Below are positions 15,901 to 22,000 of a DNA stretch of 22,000 nt, one piece after another; the first letter of the stretch is position 1, and each line of letters starts with the position of its first letter. The position numbers and the translations under genes are program-made. Origin of the DNA: an uncultured Treponema sp. GTDB lineage: Bacteria; Spirochaetota; Spirochaetia; Treponematales; Treponemataceae. Below the pieces are notes generated by a model. The model had not been told where the DNA came from, did no database searches, and saw only the letters and a list, made by a program, of their open reading frames with translations. The stretch covers positions 1 through 22,000 of the forward strand of contig CALFIX010000005.1 in the NCBI GenBank assembly GCA_937877515.1, read 5' to 3'.

Positions 15901-15976
15901 TTCCGTCTGCAAAATTTATGTGAGTTCTGTCTGCAAAAGATTTAAAACCGTATATTTCTAGGCTTTTTAAAAACAC
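12962..15976 (-). CDS. smc: SMC-type chromosome segregation ATPase with atypical centre
   Basis: SMC homodimers organise chromosomes with the ScpA and ScpB subunits, neither of which is in this window. The N-terminal head has MFLKSLEIYGFKSFADRT and Walker A GPNGCGKSN (31-39). The C-terminal head has the signature LLSGGEKTMTAIAL (834-847) and Walker B FCLLDEID (859-866). Coiled-coil arms run about 170-400 and 520-780. At 1004 aa it is roughly 150-180 residues shorter than typical bacterial SMC. The centre (about 405-520) lacks a recognisable SMC hinge with conserved glycines. A Pro/Glu-rich tail (945-1004) follows the head. The start is GTG 15976 with AAAGGGG about 6 nt upstream. It has its own promoter (16005-16033) and leads an operon with a membrane protein and two lipoproteins. 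Confidence 0.9.
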   Translation of the reverse strand: MFLKSLEIYGFKSFADRTHINFADGITALLGPNGCGKSNVVDAIKWVLAENKSKNLRATSMEDVIFNGTESRPPLSLAEVTLTIANENSLLPMEDTEIAIKRRIYRSGENQYFINNKEVGPTAIKKLFMDTGVGKAAYSVMEQGKIDQILSSKPEDRRYLFEEAAGISRSKSEVQEAERELERTRANLAQIDIGLAETKRSYETLKVQADKTAKYRKLKDDRFDHERDIQLLRLKDFTQKKAQHESKRKEAEEKRDAIQAEIEEIYDTLNENTDRIKNLQEQVNIKQQEVIKISAEQSGKKAMAKQLHDQQSTIREKIGQLENRIKNIKERIEEYNEEIDSQNAELYDKKKKLEDINKNIEGFVQNISQCSTQISDNQNQIAANAGKIHNLDVERANLQKQLEAITEDIVTELDAKLKDAGYSSSANKKAKEELSTLLENIKIFATGRANIFKDFASLPSHNEKDSAKFSQDAVTAFENLYKMLDELSGAIKKYTETTPQFIDDFLSPEGIITKKRDIDRAILDNRGQIENIQKESDELTLLNEELNKKINTYRETLNKLHVNQAEMIQQIHFTEQQISNIRRTLASEESSLREIQDELYQENHRKEDLDEQIQECEEAIAELQQRGEAVTDELNSLDKQIAECNSKVSGKQNALQKKQEEKNKYQAQLERLSVELAQGDTEIRNVKQNFQDVHGRDLMEFEERMYTITESATQLKEQLATIKQKMEELGNVNFSAVEQFAEEKERYERQQESYNDTQKSLENLVRVSEEIRTKSSEMFLDTYNKIRRNFHNMFRRLFNGGRAELRLADPANVLTSGIEIYAQPPGKKLENISLLSGGEKTMTAIALLFATYQVRPSPFCLLDEIDAALDDKNVSSFVNALGAFAGVSQYIVITHNRKTVVCASTLLGITMQESGITKVVQIRKDEDTLNARITFGTDENFVEEDVGPEEGIVIPPRPPRREHNPDGSLKIAEKKDDSNEETALNESSSTREPATEPKEENVEG

Positions 15977-16004
15977 AAAAGTCCCCTTTATTTAAATTCG
16001 CTTC

Positions 16005-16033
16005 ATTATAGTGAAAGTTTGTTCCTTTAACAA
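16005..16033 (-). promoter_or_regulatory. smc promoter
   Basis: On the minus strand TTGTTA (16033-16028), a 17-nt spacer and a consensus TATAAT (16010-16005) are seen. The -35 overlaps the stop codon of the upstream helicase gene. The expected start near 15998 gives a UTR of about 22 nt containing the AAAGGGG ribosome site. Confidence 0.65.
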
Positions 16034-17238
16034 TAGGGGGCATTTTCTTGTGGAGAAATTACTTTTCCTTTGTAAAGTTGTTTTGGGTAAACAGTGAGCT
16101 TCAGACGCTTTTCCAGTTTAGCGTAAGCTTCCATTTCTTTTGCATCTCCTATGACGCAGTTTATGCCCGTACTTCCGGCTCTTGCGGTTCTTCCTGCCCG
16201 GTGAATAAAGAAATCATCTGTTTCCGGTAAATCCAGCTGAACAACATGTGTGATTCCGGGAATGTCTAAACCTCTTGAAGCTAAATCTGTCGTAACAAGA
16301 ATTTTTAGCTTTCCGGACTTAAAGCGATCAATGTAGGCTTTCCTTTTCTGTTTGTCCGTTCCTGCACTAAGCCCCTCACATTCAATCTTTTTATATTGAA
16401 GTTTAGAGACAATGTTGTCTATCTGGTCTCTTCTGCTTGTAAAAATAATAAGCTTTTCTGGTTTTTCTGCGTTAATAAAGCTTCTTAAAGTGTCTATTTT
16501 TTCTCTGCGTTCAGAGAAAATTGCCCAGTGAGTAATCCGTTTGCGAAGTATGTCTTCCTGAGGAAGCGTAACAAGGATTACAGGTGAATTTTCATTTATA
16601 GAGACTCTGCCGTCTGTTTCATTTTCGTTTATAAGGCTTCTTGCCTTTTCTAAGGCGATTTTTGTTGCATTGCTGACTGTTGCACTGTTTCCGATTAGTT
16701 GAACATTCTTTGGAAGCCGTGCCATAAGTTTTTCTGTTTCTTCTCTAAGTTCTTTGCTTAAAAGTCTGTCAGCTTCATCTAAAACAAGTGCCTTTACTTT
16801 GTCTGCTTTTAATTTTTTTAGGTGTATAAGCTCTAAAAGGCGTCCTGAGCTTCCTATTACAATTGAAGGATGTGTTTTTAGCATTTCTATTTGTCTGGAA
16901 ATTGGTGCTCCTCCAATGCAAAGGGAACATCCTAAAGTGCATATTTTTTGAACCTGCAGTTTTATCTGGCTTGCAAGTTCGTAAGTCGGAGAAGCTATTA
17001 AAAGCTTTACTTCGTGATGTAAATTTTCTTCTTCTAAAAGTTTTTGGATTAATGGTAGAAGATACGCAAAAGTTTTTCCCGTTCCAGTTTCGCTTTGGAA
17101 CATTACATTTTGCCCTTCTTGAATTAGCGGAATTATCTTTTGCTGAACTTTTGTTGGTTCGACTATGCTCTGGTCACTTAATTTTTTTATGAGTTCATCA
17201 GAAATTTTAATGTCTTTAAAGCTTTTTTTTTCGTCCAT
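16027..17238 (-). CDS. DEAD-box ATP-dependent RNA helicase
   Basis: Numbered from the start chosen here (403 aa), the Q motif is at about 6-33 (FKDI...EPTKVQQ), motif I SETGTGKT at 49-56, motif II LDEADRLL at 153-160, motif III SAT at 186-188, motif V DLASRGLDIPG and motif VI HRAGRTARAG. It therefore unwinds RNA using ATP, probably in ribosome or mRNA metabolism. Motif Ia reads PTYELA instead of PTRELA, and motif Ib reads SSGR instead of TPGR. There is no long C-terminal extension, so it is close to a minimal core. The frame also has ATG 17244, but this immediately follows the -10 element; ATG 17238, 6 nt after the -10, fits a leaderless message. It is divergent from the glycosyltransferase gene. 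Confidence 0.9.
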   Translation of the reverse strand: MDEKKSFKDIKISDELIKKLSDQSIVEPTKVQQKIIPLIQEGQNVMFQSETGTGKTFAYLLPLIQKLLEEENLHHEVKLLIASPTYELASQIKLQVQKICTLGCSLCIGGAPISRQIEMLKTHPSIVIGSSGRLLELIHLKKLKADKVKALVLDEADRLLSKELREETEKLMARLPKNVQLIGNSATVSNATKIALEKARSLINENETDGRVSINENSPVILVTLPQEDILRKRITHWAIFSERREKIDTLRSFINAEKPEKLIIFTSRRDQIDNIVSKLQYKKIECEGLSAGTDKQKRKAYIDRFKSGKLKILVTTDLASRGLDIPGITHVVQLDLPETDDFFIHRAGRTARAGSTGINCVIGDAKEMEAYAKLEKRLKLTVYPKQLYKGKVISPQENAPYC

Positions 17239-17244
17239 TTGCAT

Positions 17245-17278
17245 AGTATAGCATTTTTCATCTTAAACATGCTATACT
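17245..17278. promoter_or_regulatory. mirror-symmetric divergent promoter (10-bp perfect inverted repeat)
   Basis: AGTATAGCAT (17245-17254) and its exact reverse complement ATGCTATACT (17269-17278) are separated by 14 nt. Each arm reads outward as an extended -10, TGC-TATACT. One arm faces the helicase (ATG 17238, 6 nt away) and the other the glycosyltransferase (ATG 17286, 7 nt away). No -35 of quality is seen on either side, which fits extended -10 promoters. Confidence 0.6.
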
Positions 17279-17285
17279 TTGTTCT

Positions 17286-18416
17286 ATGAAAATTGGAATA
17301 GATACCTTTGGCTGTGATCACGGACGTAGCGGGTTAGGTTCTTATCTGCTTTCTATAGTTCCATGTCTTCCCAAAATTCAGGATGTAGAATATAATCTGT
17401 TCGGTTCAGAGATGGATCGATATACATATACTTCAAATTCAGAATGTAATTTTGAAAGTGTTTCCGTACCCGATAGTTTAACGGCAGAACGCTGGTGGCA
17501 CTATCTTAATGTAAACAGTTTTGCCCGTAAAAAGAATTATGATGTTGTTCTTTATGTTGCAGGCTCAAGAATGTTACCCAAGAAGTTTAAGGTGCCGGGA
17601 GTTGCTGTTGTAAATGATGTTTTAAGCAGTTTATATTTTTCTCACAGGGAAGACTCTCTGTTTAAGTATAGAATTTTAAAAAGCTTATCCGAAGCTTCCT
17701 GTATTATTGCTTCAAGTCAGTTTATAAAAAAAGATTTAGAAAAAAATGGTTTAAAGGCAAAACGAATAGAAGTTATTCCAAACGGAATAGACCATAGCAT
17801 GTTCTTTCCTGAACAAAGTATAACCACTTCTGATTTTGTTGATATAAAGCCTTTTGCAATAAAGAAGCCTTACATTATCTATGCAAGTAAAATGCAGAAC
17901 TCAGAAAAACGTCATGTAGAGCTTATAAAGGCATTTACTTTATTTAAGGAAAAAACTCATCTTCCTCACAGGCTTGTTATTGCAGGAAGTGAAGGTTCTT
18001 ATGCTGACGAAGTACATAAGGCAGCATTTGCTTCTAGCAGTGCAAGCGATATTTTTATTACAGGATATTTTCCGCATGAAAACTTTCCTGAGCTTTACAG
18101 GGGAAGTGAAGCCTGTATTTGCCCGTCTGTAAATGAGGGAGTAGGGCTTTCTGTTTTGGAAGCCATGGCAACGGGAGTTCCTGTTGCCTGTTCAAAGAGC
18201 GGGGCTTTACCAGATGCTGTTGGTAAACATGCAATTTTCTTTGAAAGTGATAGCGTAGAAGATATTGCTTTAGCTATAGAAAAAATCGTTACAGAGCAAA
18301 AACTCAGAGAAGAACTCATTTCTGGCGGTTTAGAGTGGACAAGCCGTTTTTCTTGGGATAAGACAGCTCTTTCTACAGTTGAACTTTTACTTGATGTTGT
18401 TAAAGCTTCTAAATAA
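17286..18416 (+). CDS. GT4-family glycosyltransferase
   Basis: This 376-aa protein has the two-domain GT-B plan. The N-terminal acceptor domain begins MKIGIDTFGCDHGRSGLGSY with the glycine-rich loop at 13-20. The hinge carries VIPNGIDHSMFFP (163-175), and the C-terminal nucleotide-sugar domain has the EX7E motif EGVGLSVLE (Glu284, Glu292), followed by ATGVPV and GALPDAV. Members move a sugar from a nucleotide donor onto lipid, polysaccharide or protein. Donor and acceptor cannot be told here, and no other polysaccharide genes are adjacent. It has no membrane segment. ATG 17286 has no Shine-Dalgarno sequence and lies 7 nt after the -10. It converges on clpX with a shared terminator. Confidence 0.9.
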   Translation: MKIGIDTFGCDHGRSGLGSYLLSIVPCLPKIQDVEYNLFGSEMDRYTYTSNSECNFESVSVPDSLTAERWWHYLNVNSFARKKNYDVVLYVAGSRMLPKKFKVPGVAVVNDVLSSLYFSHREDSLFKYRILKSLSEASCIIASSQFIKKDLEKNGLKAKRIEVIPNGIDHSMFFPEQSITTSDFVDIKPFAIKKPYIIYASKMQNSEKRHVELIKAFTLFKEKTHLPHRLVIAGSEGSYADEVHKAAFASSSASDIFITGYFPHENFPELYRGSEACICPSVNEGVGLSVLEAMATGVPVACSKSGALPDAVGKHAIFFESDSVEDIALAIEKIVTEQKLREELISGGLEWTSRFSWDKTALSTVELLLDVVKASK

Positions 18417-18475
18417 AAAAAAGCCCTTTAACTTTTTTAGTGTCTTGCACTTTATAAGTTAAAGGGCTTTATGTT
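18412..18475. terminator. bidirectional Rho-independent terminator between the glycosyltransferase and clpX genes
   Basis: A perfect 15-bp inverted repeat pairs 18420-18434 with 18456-18470 around a 21-nt loop. The minus-strand side (clpX) is followed by a run of eight T; the plus-strand side is followed by ATGTTTTT. It should serve both converging genes, with clpX the stronger. Confidence 0.9.
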
Positions 18476-18476
18476 T

Positions 18477-19736
18477 TTAAGCACTCTTATCTTCGATGAG
18501 AAGAGTTTCTACTGAAGGAATCTTTTTGGTTTCTACAATATTTTTGTCAATTGTAAGCTTCTTCTTACCTTTAACACTTGGTATTTCAAACATTATGTCC
18601 AGAAGAACATTTTCTACAATTGCTCTAAGTCCGCGGGCACCTGTTTTGTTTTTTATTGCAATGTCTGCAATGGCATCTATGGCTTCTTCATTAAAGTCCA
18701 AATCTACATCATCAATTGCAAAGCTTGCTTGAAACTGCTTTGTTATTGCATTCTTAGGTTCCGTAAGAATGTGGCGAAGATCGTCGCGAGTAAGCTCTTT
18801 TAACGCACATGTTATTGGAAGGCGTCCTATAAGTTCTGGAATAATTCCAAACTTTACAAGGTCATCGCTTGTTACTTGATTTAAAAGCTCCATGCGTTCT
18901 TCTTCTGTTCTTCTGGTTCCTTTTGCACCAAATCCTATTGAAGAAGATGATAGACGTTGTTCAATAATTTTATCTAGACCAACAAAGGCCCCACCGCAAA
19001 TAAACAAAATGTTTGTTGTGTCTATATCTATCATTTCCTGATTTGGATGTTTTCTACCGCCCTGAGGAGGTACGGATGCGTGAGTACCCTCTAATATTTT
19101 TAGAAGTGCCTGCTGAACACCTTCTCCAGAAACGTCACGGGTTATAGATGTGTTTTCACTTTTTCGGGTGATTTTGTCTATTTCGTCAATAAAGATTATT
19201 CCGCGTTCTGCTGCCGCAACATCACCGTCAGCAGCATTTATAAGTTTTAAAAGTACGTTTTCCACGTCTTCACCAACATAACCTGCTTCTGTAAGAGTTG
19301 TGGCATCTGCAATAGCAAATGGAACGTTTAATTTTTGAGCCAATGTTTTTGCAAGAAGTGTTTTTCCACTGCCGGTAGGTCCTAAAAGCAGTACATTTGA
19401 TTTTTCAATCTTTATATCGCTAAGAGCCTGCTGTTCTCTGCTAATAGAAAGCTGTTTGTAGTGATTGTAGACTGCAACGCTTAAAACTTTTTTTGCAAGA
19501 TCCTGACCGATAACATATTGATCCAAGTATTCCTTAAATTCTTTTGGAGAAGGAACTTCTGTCATATCAATTGGCTTTACAGAATGTTTTTCGTCATTTA
19601 AAACTGTTTGACATGCAGAAACACAGTGTTCACAAATAAAAACATCTGCACTGGGAGCTTTTACAACGCGACGGTTTTCATCACTGGGTCTTCCACAGAA
19701 TGCACAGTATTGAGTTTCTGTTTTTCCAAAACGCAT
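18477..19736 (-). CDS. clpX: ATP-dependent Clp protease ATP-binding subunit ClpX
   Basis: This AAA+ unfoldase delivers substrates to ClpP. At 419 aa it is of normal length. The N-terminal zinc-binding domain has Cys11, Cys14, Cys35 and Cys38 (CAFC...CEHC). Walker A GPTGSGKT is at 119-126, pore-1 loop GYVGEDVEN at 152-160, Walker B IIFIDEID at 180-187 and the RKH pore loop GGRKHPNQ at 226-233. The ClpP-docking loop IGF (267-269) is intact, so it can pair with the neighbouring ClpP. The ATG overlaps the clpP stop by one base (TAATG) and uses a GGAGG inside the end of clpP, so the two are translationally coupled. A strong terminator follows. Confidence 0.98.
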   Translation of the reverse strand: MRFGKTETQYCAFCGRPSDENRRVVKAPSADVFICEHCVSACQTVLNDEKHSVKPIDMTEVPSPKEFKEYLDQYVIGQDLAKKVLSVAVYNHYKQLSISREQQALSDIKIEKSNVLLLGPTGSGKTLLAKTLAQKLNVPFAIADATTLTEAGYVGEDVENVLLKLINAADGDVAAAERGIIFIDEIDKITRKSENTSITRDVSGEGVQQALLKILEGTHASVPPQGGRKHPNQEMIDIDTTNILFICGGAFVGLDKIIEQRLSSSSIGFGAKGTRRTEEERMELLNQVTSDDLVKFGIIPELIGRLPITCALKELTRDDLRHILTEPKNAITKQFQASFAIDDVDLDFNEEAIDAIADIAIKNKTGARGLRAIVENVLLDIMFEIPSVKGKKKLTIDKNIVETKKIPSVETLLIEDKSA

Positions 19737-20344
19737 TATTTTCCTCCCTTTGAATTAGTCATAATATGGTCAATAATTCCATATTCCTTTGCTTCTTCTG
19801 CACTCATATAGAAATCTCTTTCCATATCGCGAGCAATATCTTCTACTTTTTTGCTGGTTTGCTTTGCCAAGTATTCTATGCTAAGCTTTTTTAAGCGAAT
19901 TATTTCTTTTGCAATGATTGCAATGTCGCTTTCCTGTCCTTCTGCTCCTCCACGGGGTTGATGAATCATGACACGACTTGAAGGAAGTGCATAACGCTTT
20001 CCAACAGTTCCGCCGGCAAGTAAAATTGCACCCATACTGGCTGCCTGGCCTATGCAAATTGTCTGAATGTCGCATTTTACGTATTGCATCGTGTCATAAA
20101 TTGCAAGCCCGGCTGTTACAACTCCTCCAGGGCTGTTAATATACATATTGATGTCTTTTTCCGGATTTTCGCTTTCCAAGTAAAGAAGCTGGGCTACTAT
20201 AAGGTCTGCTGTTTCGTCTCTTATTTCTCCATCAACAAAAATAATGCGGTCTCTTAAAAGACGAGAGTAAAGGTCGTAAGCTCTTTCTCCGTTTCCGCTA
20301 CGTTCTATAACTGTAGGGACTAGTGTGTTCATGTATTCGTTCAT
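19736..20344 (-). CDS. clpP: ATP-dependent Clp protease proteolytic subunit ClpP
   Basis: This serine peptidase forms the tetradecameric proteolytic chamber that works with ClpX. At 202 aa it is of normal length. The catalytic triad is visible as Ser103 (GQAASMGA), His128 (VMIHQPRGG) and Asp176 (in RDMERDFYMS, by comparison with E. coli). The oxyanion SPGGVV segment is at 71-76. GGAG lies 8 nt before the ATG. It has its own promoter (20389-20417), downstream of the tig terminator, and drives clpX. Confidence 0.98.
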   Translation of the reverse strand: MNEYMNTLVPTVIERSGNGERAYDLYSRLLRDRIIFVDGEIRDETADLIVAQLLYLESENPEKDINMYINSPGGVVTAGLAIYDTMQYVKCDIQTICIGQAASMGAILLAGGTVGKRYALPSSRVMIHQPRGGAEGQESDIAIIAKEIIRLKKLSIEYLAKQTSKKVEDIARDMERDFYMSAEEAKEYGIIDHIMTNSKGGK

Positions 20345-20388
20345 ACACTTTTCTCCAGGTATTGCTTAAATAAATTTTTATCTTCATA

Positions 20389-20417
20389 AATATATCGAAA
20401 AACAAAGGATACGGCAA
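20389..20417 (-). promoter_or_regulatory. clpPX promoter
   Basis: On the minus strand TTGCCG (20417-20412), a 17-nt spacer and TATATT (20394-20389) predict a start near 20382 and a leader of about 38 nt. No heat-shock inverted repeat (CIRCE) or other obvious operator is seen here. Confidence 0.55.
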
Positions 20418-20429
20418 CAAGAATTACAT

Positions 20430-20475
20430 AAAAAAAGCGCGAGATAGTGCTCCAGCTATAGGCAAATCCCGCGCT
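20430..20475 (-). terminator. Rho-independent terminator of tig
   Basis: On the minus strand AGCGCGGGAT pairs with ATCTCGCGCT (10 bp with one G-U) and is followed by TTTTTTT. The 20-nt loop is long. It lies about 30 bp after the tig stop. Confidence 0.9.
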
Positions 20476-20503
20476 CTTGTTTAGAATTTAACTGTTGTAA
20501 AAC

Positions 20504-21874
20504 TTAGTTTGCCGGCTTAAAAAGATCTGCAAATGCAATCTTGTCACCTTTTTCTACCTTTACCTGCTTATAAAGCTCTTCGTAAAGCTTGTTTTCTTTT
20601 ACATCGTCAATAAGATATTCTTTTGCTTTAAGGTCTTTGTAGTGTTCTTTTACTTCATCTACAGTAAGGCCTTGTTCTTTTGCAATCTTTTCGTATTCAG
20701 CGTCAATTTCTTCTGGAGTTACGCTGATATTTCTTTCTCTAAGAAGAGTGTCAACAATGATGCGGCTCTTCAACATCTTTTCTGAATCGCCTGTCCACTG
20801 CTTGAGCATGTCTTCTTTTGTCTGACCGCTGGAAGCTACCATCTGTGCAAGCTGTTCCGGAGTTGTCTGGAACTGCTGTGCCATCATGTTCCAGCGGCTT
20901 TCCTGTTCAGCCTGAATCATTGAAACAGGAAGTTCAAACTGGTTCTTTTCGATAAGCTGGTCTAAAAGACTCTGACTCTTTAATTCACTAAGCTTTCTTG
21001 TTCTTGCAGTTTCCATGTTAAGCTTAATGTTTGCTTTTAAGTCGTCAAGTGTCTTGTACTTTTCGTTTACATCCTGTGCCAAATCGTCATCTAATGCAGG
21101 AAGCTCGCGAATCTTTATTGCAGTAACTGTTACGCTGATTTTCTTTGTTTTTCCAGCAAGTTCAGGATCACTGTCTTTTTTGTCGTACTTCTTTGTGATT
21201 TCTTTTGTTTCGTCTTTCTTCATTCCAAGAATTTCATCATCAATCTTGTAAATGTTTTCACCTGTACCTACTGTAAATACAAAATCTTCTCTTTCGCTGC
21301 CTTCTACTGTAGCTCCGTTGTCGTCAAGCTCTTTGTAGTTGATTGTAACAATGTTGTCTTTCTCAACACCTTCGCCGTCTTTTTTGTCTAAAACAGATGC
21401 ATTGCGTTCCTGAATTGCCTTAAGTTCTTCCTGAAGTTCTTCGTCTCCAATCTGAACCTGAGGCTCCTTTATTACAATGCCGCTAAAATTCTTAACTTCT
21501 ACAGATGGGAAAACATCATAGATTACTGTAAATGTAAAATCCTTTGATGTGTCGAGCTCCGGAAGCTTGTCACCATCTAAGCGTGGCTGTGCGTATGGAA
21601 GAGGGCGGTAGTCCTTAGCTTCGTCAGACTGAAGAATTTCGTTTAACGCGTTGTCAATGATGTCGCCAGTGATTTCTGATTTAAGGGCTTCTCCGTATTT
21701 TTGTTCAAGCACGTTCTGTGGAACATGACCTTTGCGGAATCCAGGAATCTGAATGTTTTTAGCATATTTTGCCATGCTGTTTTTGTAGCTTGAAGCTACA
21801 TCTGCCTGTGCTACAGTAGCTGTAAGTTTAACAGCTGATTTTTCAAGTTTTGAGATTTCCTTGGTTACTTGCAC
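20504..21874 (-). CDS. tig: trigger factor (ribosome-associated chaperone)
   Basis: This chaperone binds the ribosome exit tunnel and has peptidyl-prolyl isomerase activity. With the start chosen here it has 456 aa. The ribosome-binding signature GFRKGHVP is at about 45-52. The FKBP-like domain is around residues 150-240, and a helical C-terminal substrate cradle follows. The frame extends upstream to a TTG at 21892, but that codon lies directly after the T-runs with no ribosome site. GTG 21874 has GAGGA 7 nt upstream and gives MQVTKEISKLEKSAVKL, which suits the family. No confident promoter is seen between the tRNA terminator and the gene. A strong terminator separates it from clpPX. Confidence 0.96.
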   Translation of the reverse strand: MQVTKEISKLEKSAVKLTATVAQADVASSYKNSMAKYAKNIQIPGFRKGHVPQNVLEQKYGEALKSEITGDIIDNALNEILQSDEAKDYRPLPYAQPRLDGDKLPELDTSKDFTFTVIYDVFPSVEVKNFSGIVIKEPQVQIGDEELQEELKAIQERNASVLDKKDGEGVEKDNIVTINYKELDDNGATVEGSEREDFVFTVGTGENIYKIDDEILGMKKDETKEITKKYDKKDSDPELAGKTKKISVTVTAIKIRELPALDDDLAQDVNEKYKTLDDLKANIKLNMETARTRKLSELKSQSLLDQLIEKNQFELPVSMIQAEQESRWNMMAQQFQTTPEQLAQMVASSGQTKEDMLKQWTGDSEKMLKSRIIVDTLLRERNISVTPEEIDAEYEKIAKEQGLTVDEVKEHYKDLKAKEYLIDDVKENKLYEELYKQVKVEKGDKIAFADLFKPAN

Positions 21875-21903
21875 TTGATTTTCCTCTTGCAAAAAAAAAT
21901 ATT

Positions 21904-21938
21904 AAAAAAAAAGCGATTCAGAACATTGTCCAAATCGC
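21904..21938 (-). terminator. Rho-independent terminator of tRNA-Gly
   Basis: On the minus strand GCGATT (21938-21933) pairs with AATCGC (21918-21913), with an inner GGAC/GTTC pairing, followed by nine T. It lies 11 bp after the tRNA and only about 30 bp before the tig GTG. Confidence 0.8.
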
Positions 21939-21948
21939 CTTAAGCTAG

Positions 21949-22000
21949 AGCGGAAAACGGGAGTCGGACCCGCGACATCCACCTTGGCAAGGTGGCGCTC
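21949..22000 (-). tRNA. tRNA-Gly (anticodon GCC), 3' part; 5' end outside window
   Basis: Read on the minus strand, the anticodon arm is CCACC-TTGCCAA-GGTGG with anticodon GCC (21988-21986), which reads glycine codons GGC/GGU. The T arm is GCGGG-TCCGACT-CCCGT, the acceptor 3' strand is TTTCCGC and the discriminator is T at 21949, as usual for glycine. CCA is not encoded (CTA follows), so it must be added after transcription. The T loop has C where position 55 is normally U. The 5' acceptor strand and D arm lie beyond the window. Confidence 0.92.

Noticed and set aside
13008..15923. Several plus-strand frames of 70-137 codons antisense to smc
   Set aside because: These are Phe/Leu/Cys-rich translations typical of the complement of coiled-coil codons, with no promoters or ribosome sites.
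17242..17244. ATG 17244 as the helicase start
   Set aside because: It directly follows the TATACT hexamer and so would lie upstream of the expected transcript start. ATG 17238, in frame, fits better and loses only two residues.
21890..21892. TTG 21892 as the trigger factor start
   Set aside because: It has only T-runs upstream. GTG 21874 has GAGGA at 7 nt.
1..22000. CRISPR array, prophage, IS element, toxin-antitoxin or defence cluster
   Set aside because: No regularly spaced repeats, transposase or integrase motifs, or known defence domains were seen. The window reads as core chromosome.

Overview
The window is about 22 kb of AT-rich bacterial chromosome that most resembles a free-living or gut-type treponeme (Spirochaetes). 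This assignment is an inference. It rests on the tig-clpP-clpX order, short spirochaete-style lipoboxes (FYSC, LFSC, LTSC), a short-armed SMC protein, strong A/T codon bias, and retention of aroB and aconitase, which strict host-dependent treponemes are expected to lack. No phage, IS element, integrase, CRISPR array or rRNA was seen. The genes read as intact core chromosome, and no stretch longer than about 180 bp lacks a gene.

Layout. 1-1759 (+): the possible tail of an upstream gene, a strong promoter, an unrecognised 184-aa protein and 3-dehydroquinate synthase (aroB), translationally coupled. 1760-2126 (+): a promoter, a structured 5' UTR and an unrecognised 62-aa protein. 3883-2129 (-): a three-gene operon encoding a ComFB-domain fusion protein, a Bax-inhibitor-1-like membrane protein and a 96-aa Cys-containing protein; its promoter carries a perfect palindrome over the -35. 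6067-4040 (-): aconitase. 6208-7860 (+): a lipoprotein and a PilZ/YcgR-like protein. 10294-7875 (-): serS and an AI-2E-family permease. 15976-10340 (-): smc, a single-TM protein, a large acidic TPR lipoprotein and a SIMPL-domain lipoprotein. 17238-16027 (-): a DEAD-box RNA helicase, divergent from a GT4 glycosyltransferase (17286-18416, +). 19736-18477 and 20344-19736 (-): clpX and clpP, overlapping by one base. 21874-20504 (-): trigger factor. 21949-22000 (-): the 3' part of tRNA-Gly(GCC).

How the genes fit together. Trigger factor, ClpP and ClpX form a standard protein-quality-control block with strong Rho-independent terminators after tig and after clpX. SMC heads an envelope-flavoured operon. 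Two loci may relate to cyclic-dinucleotide signalling (the ComFB fusion and the PilZ-like protein), but neither has proven ligand residues.

The most notable pattern is regulatory. At four genes the -10 hexamer lies only 6-7 nt upstream of an ATG that has no Shine-Dalgarno sequence, which is the geometry of leaderless mRNA. Two of these genes share a mirror-symmetric divergent promoter built from a perfect 10-bp inverted repeat. Several default start codons are revised here on Shine-Dalgarno or promoter grounds: acn, tig, the helicase and the first hypothetical gene.
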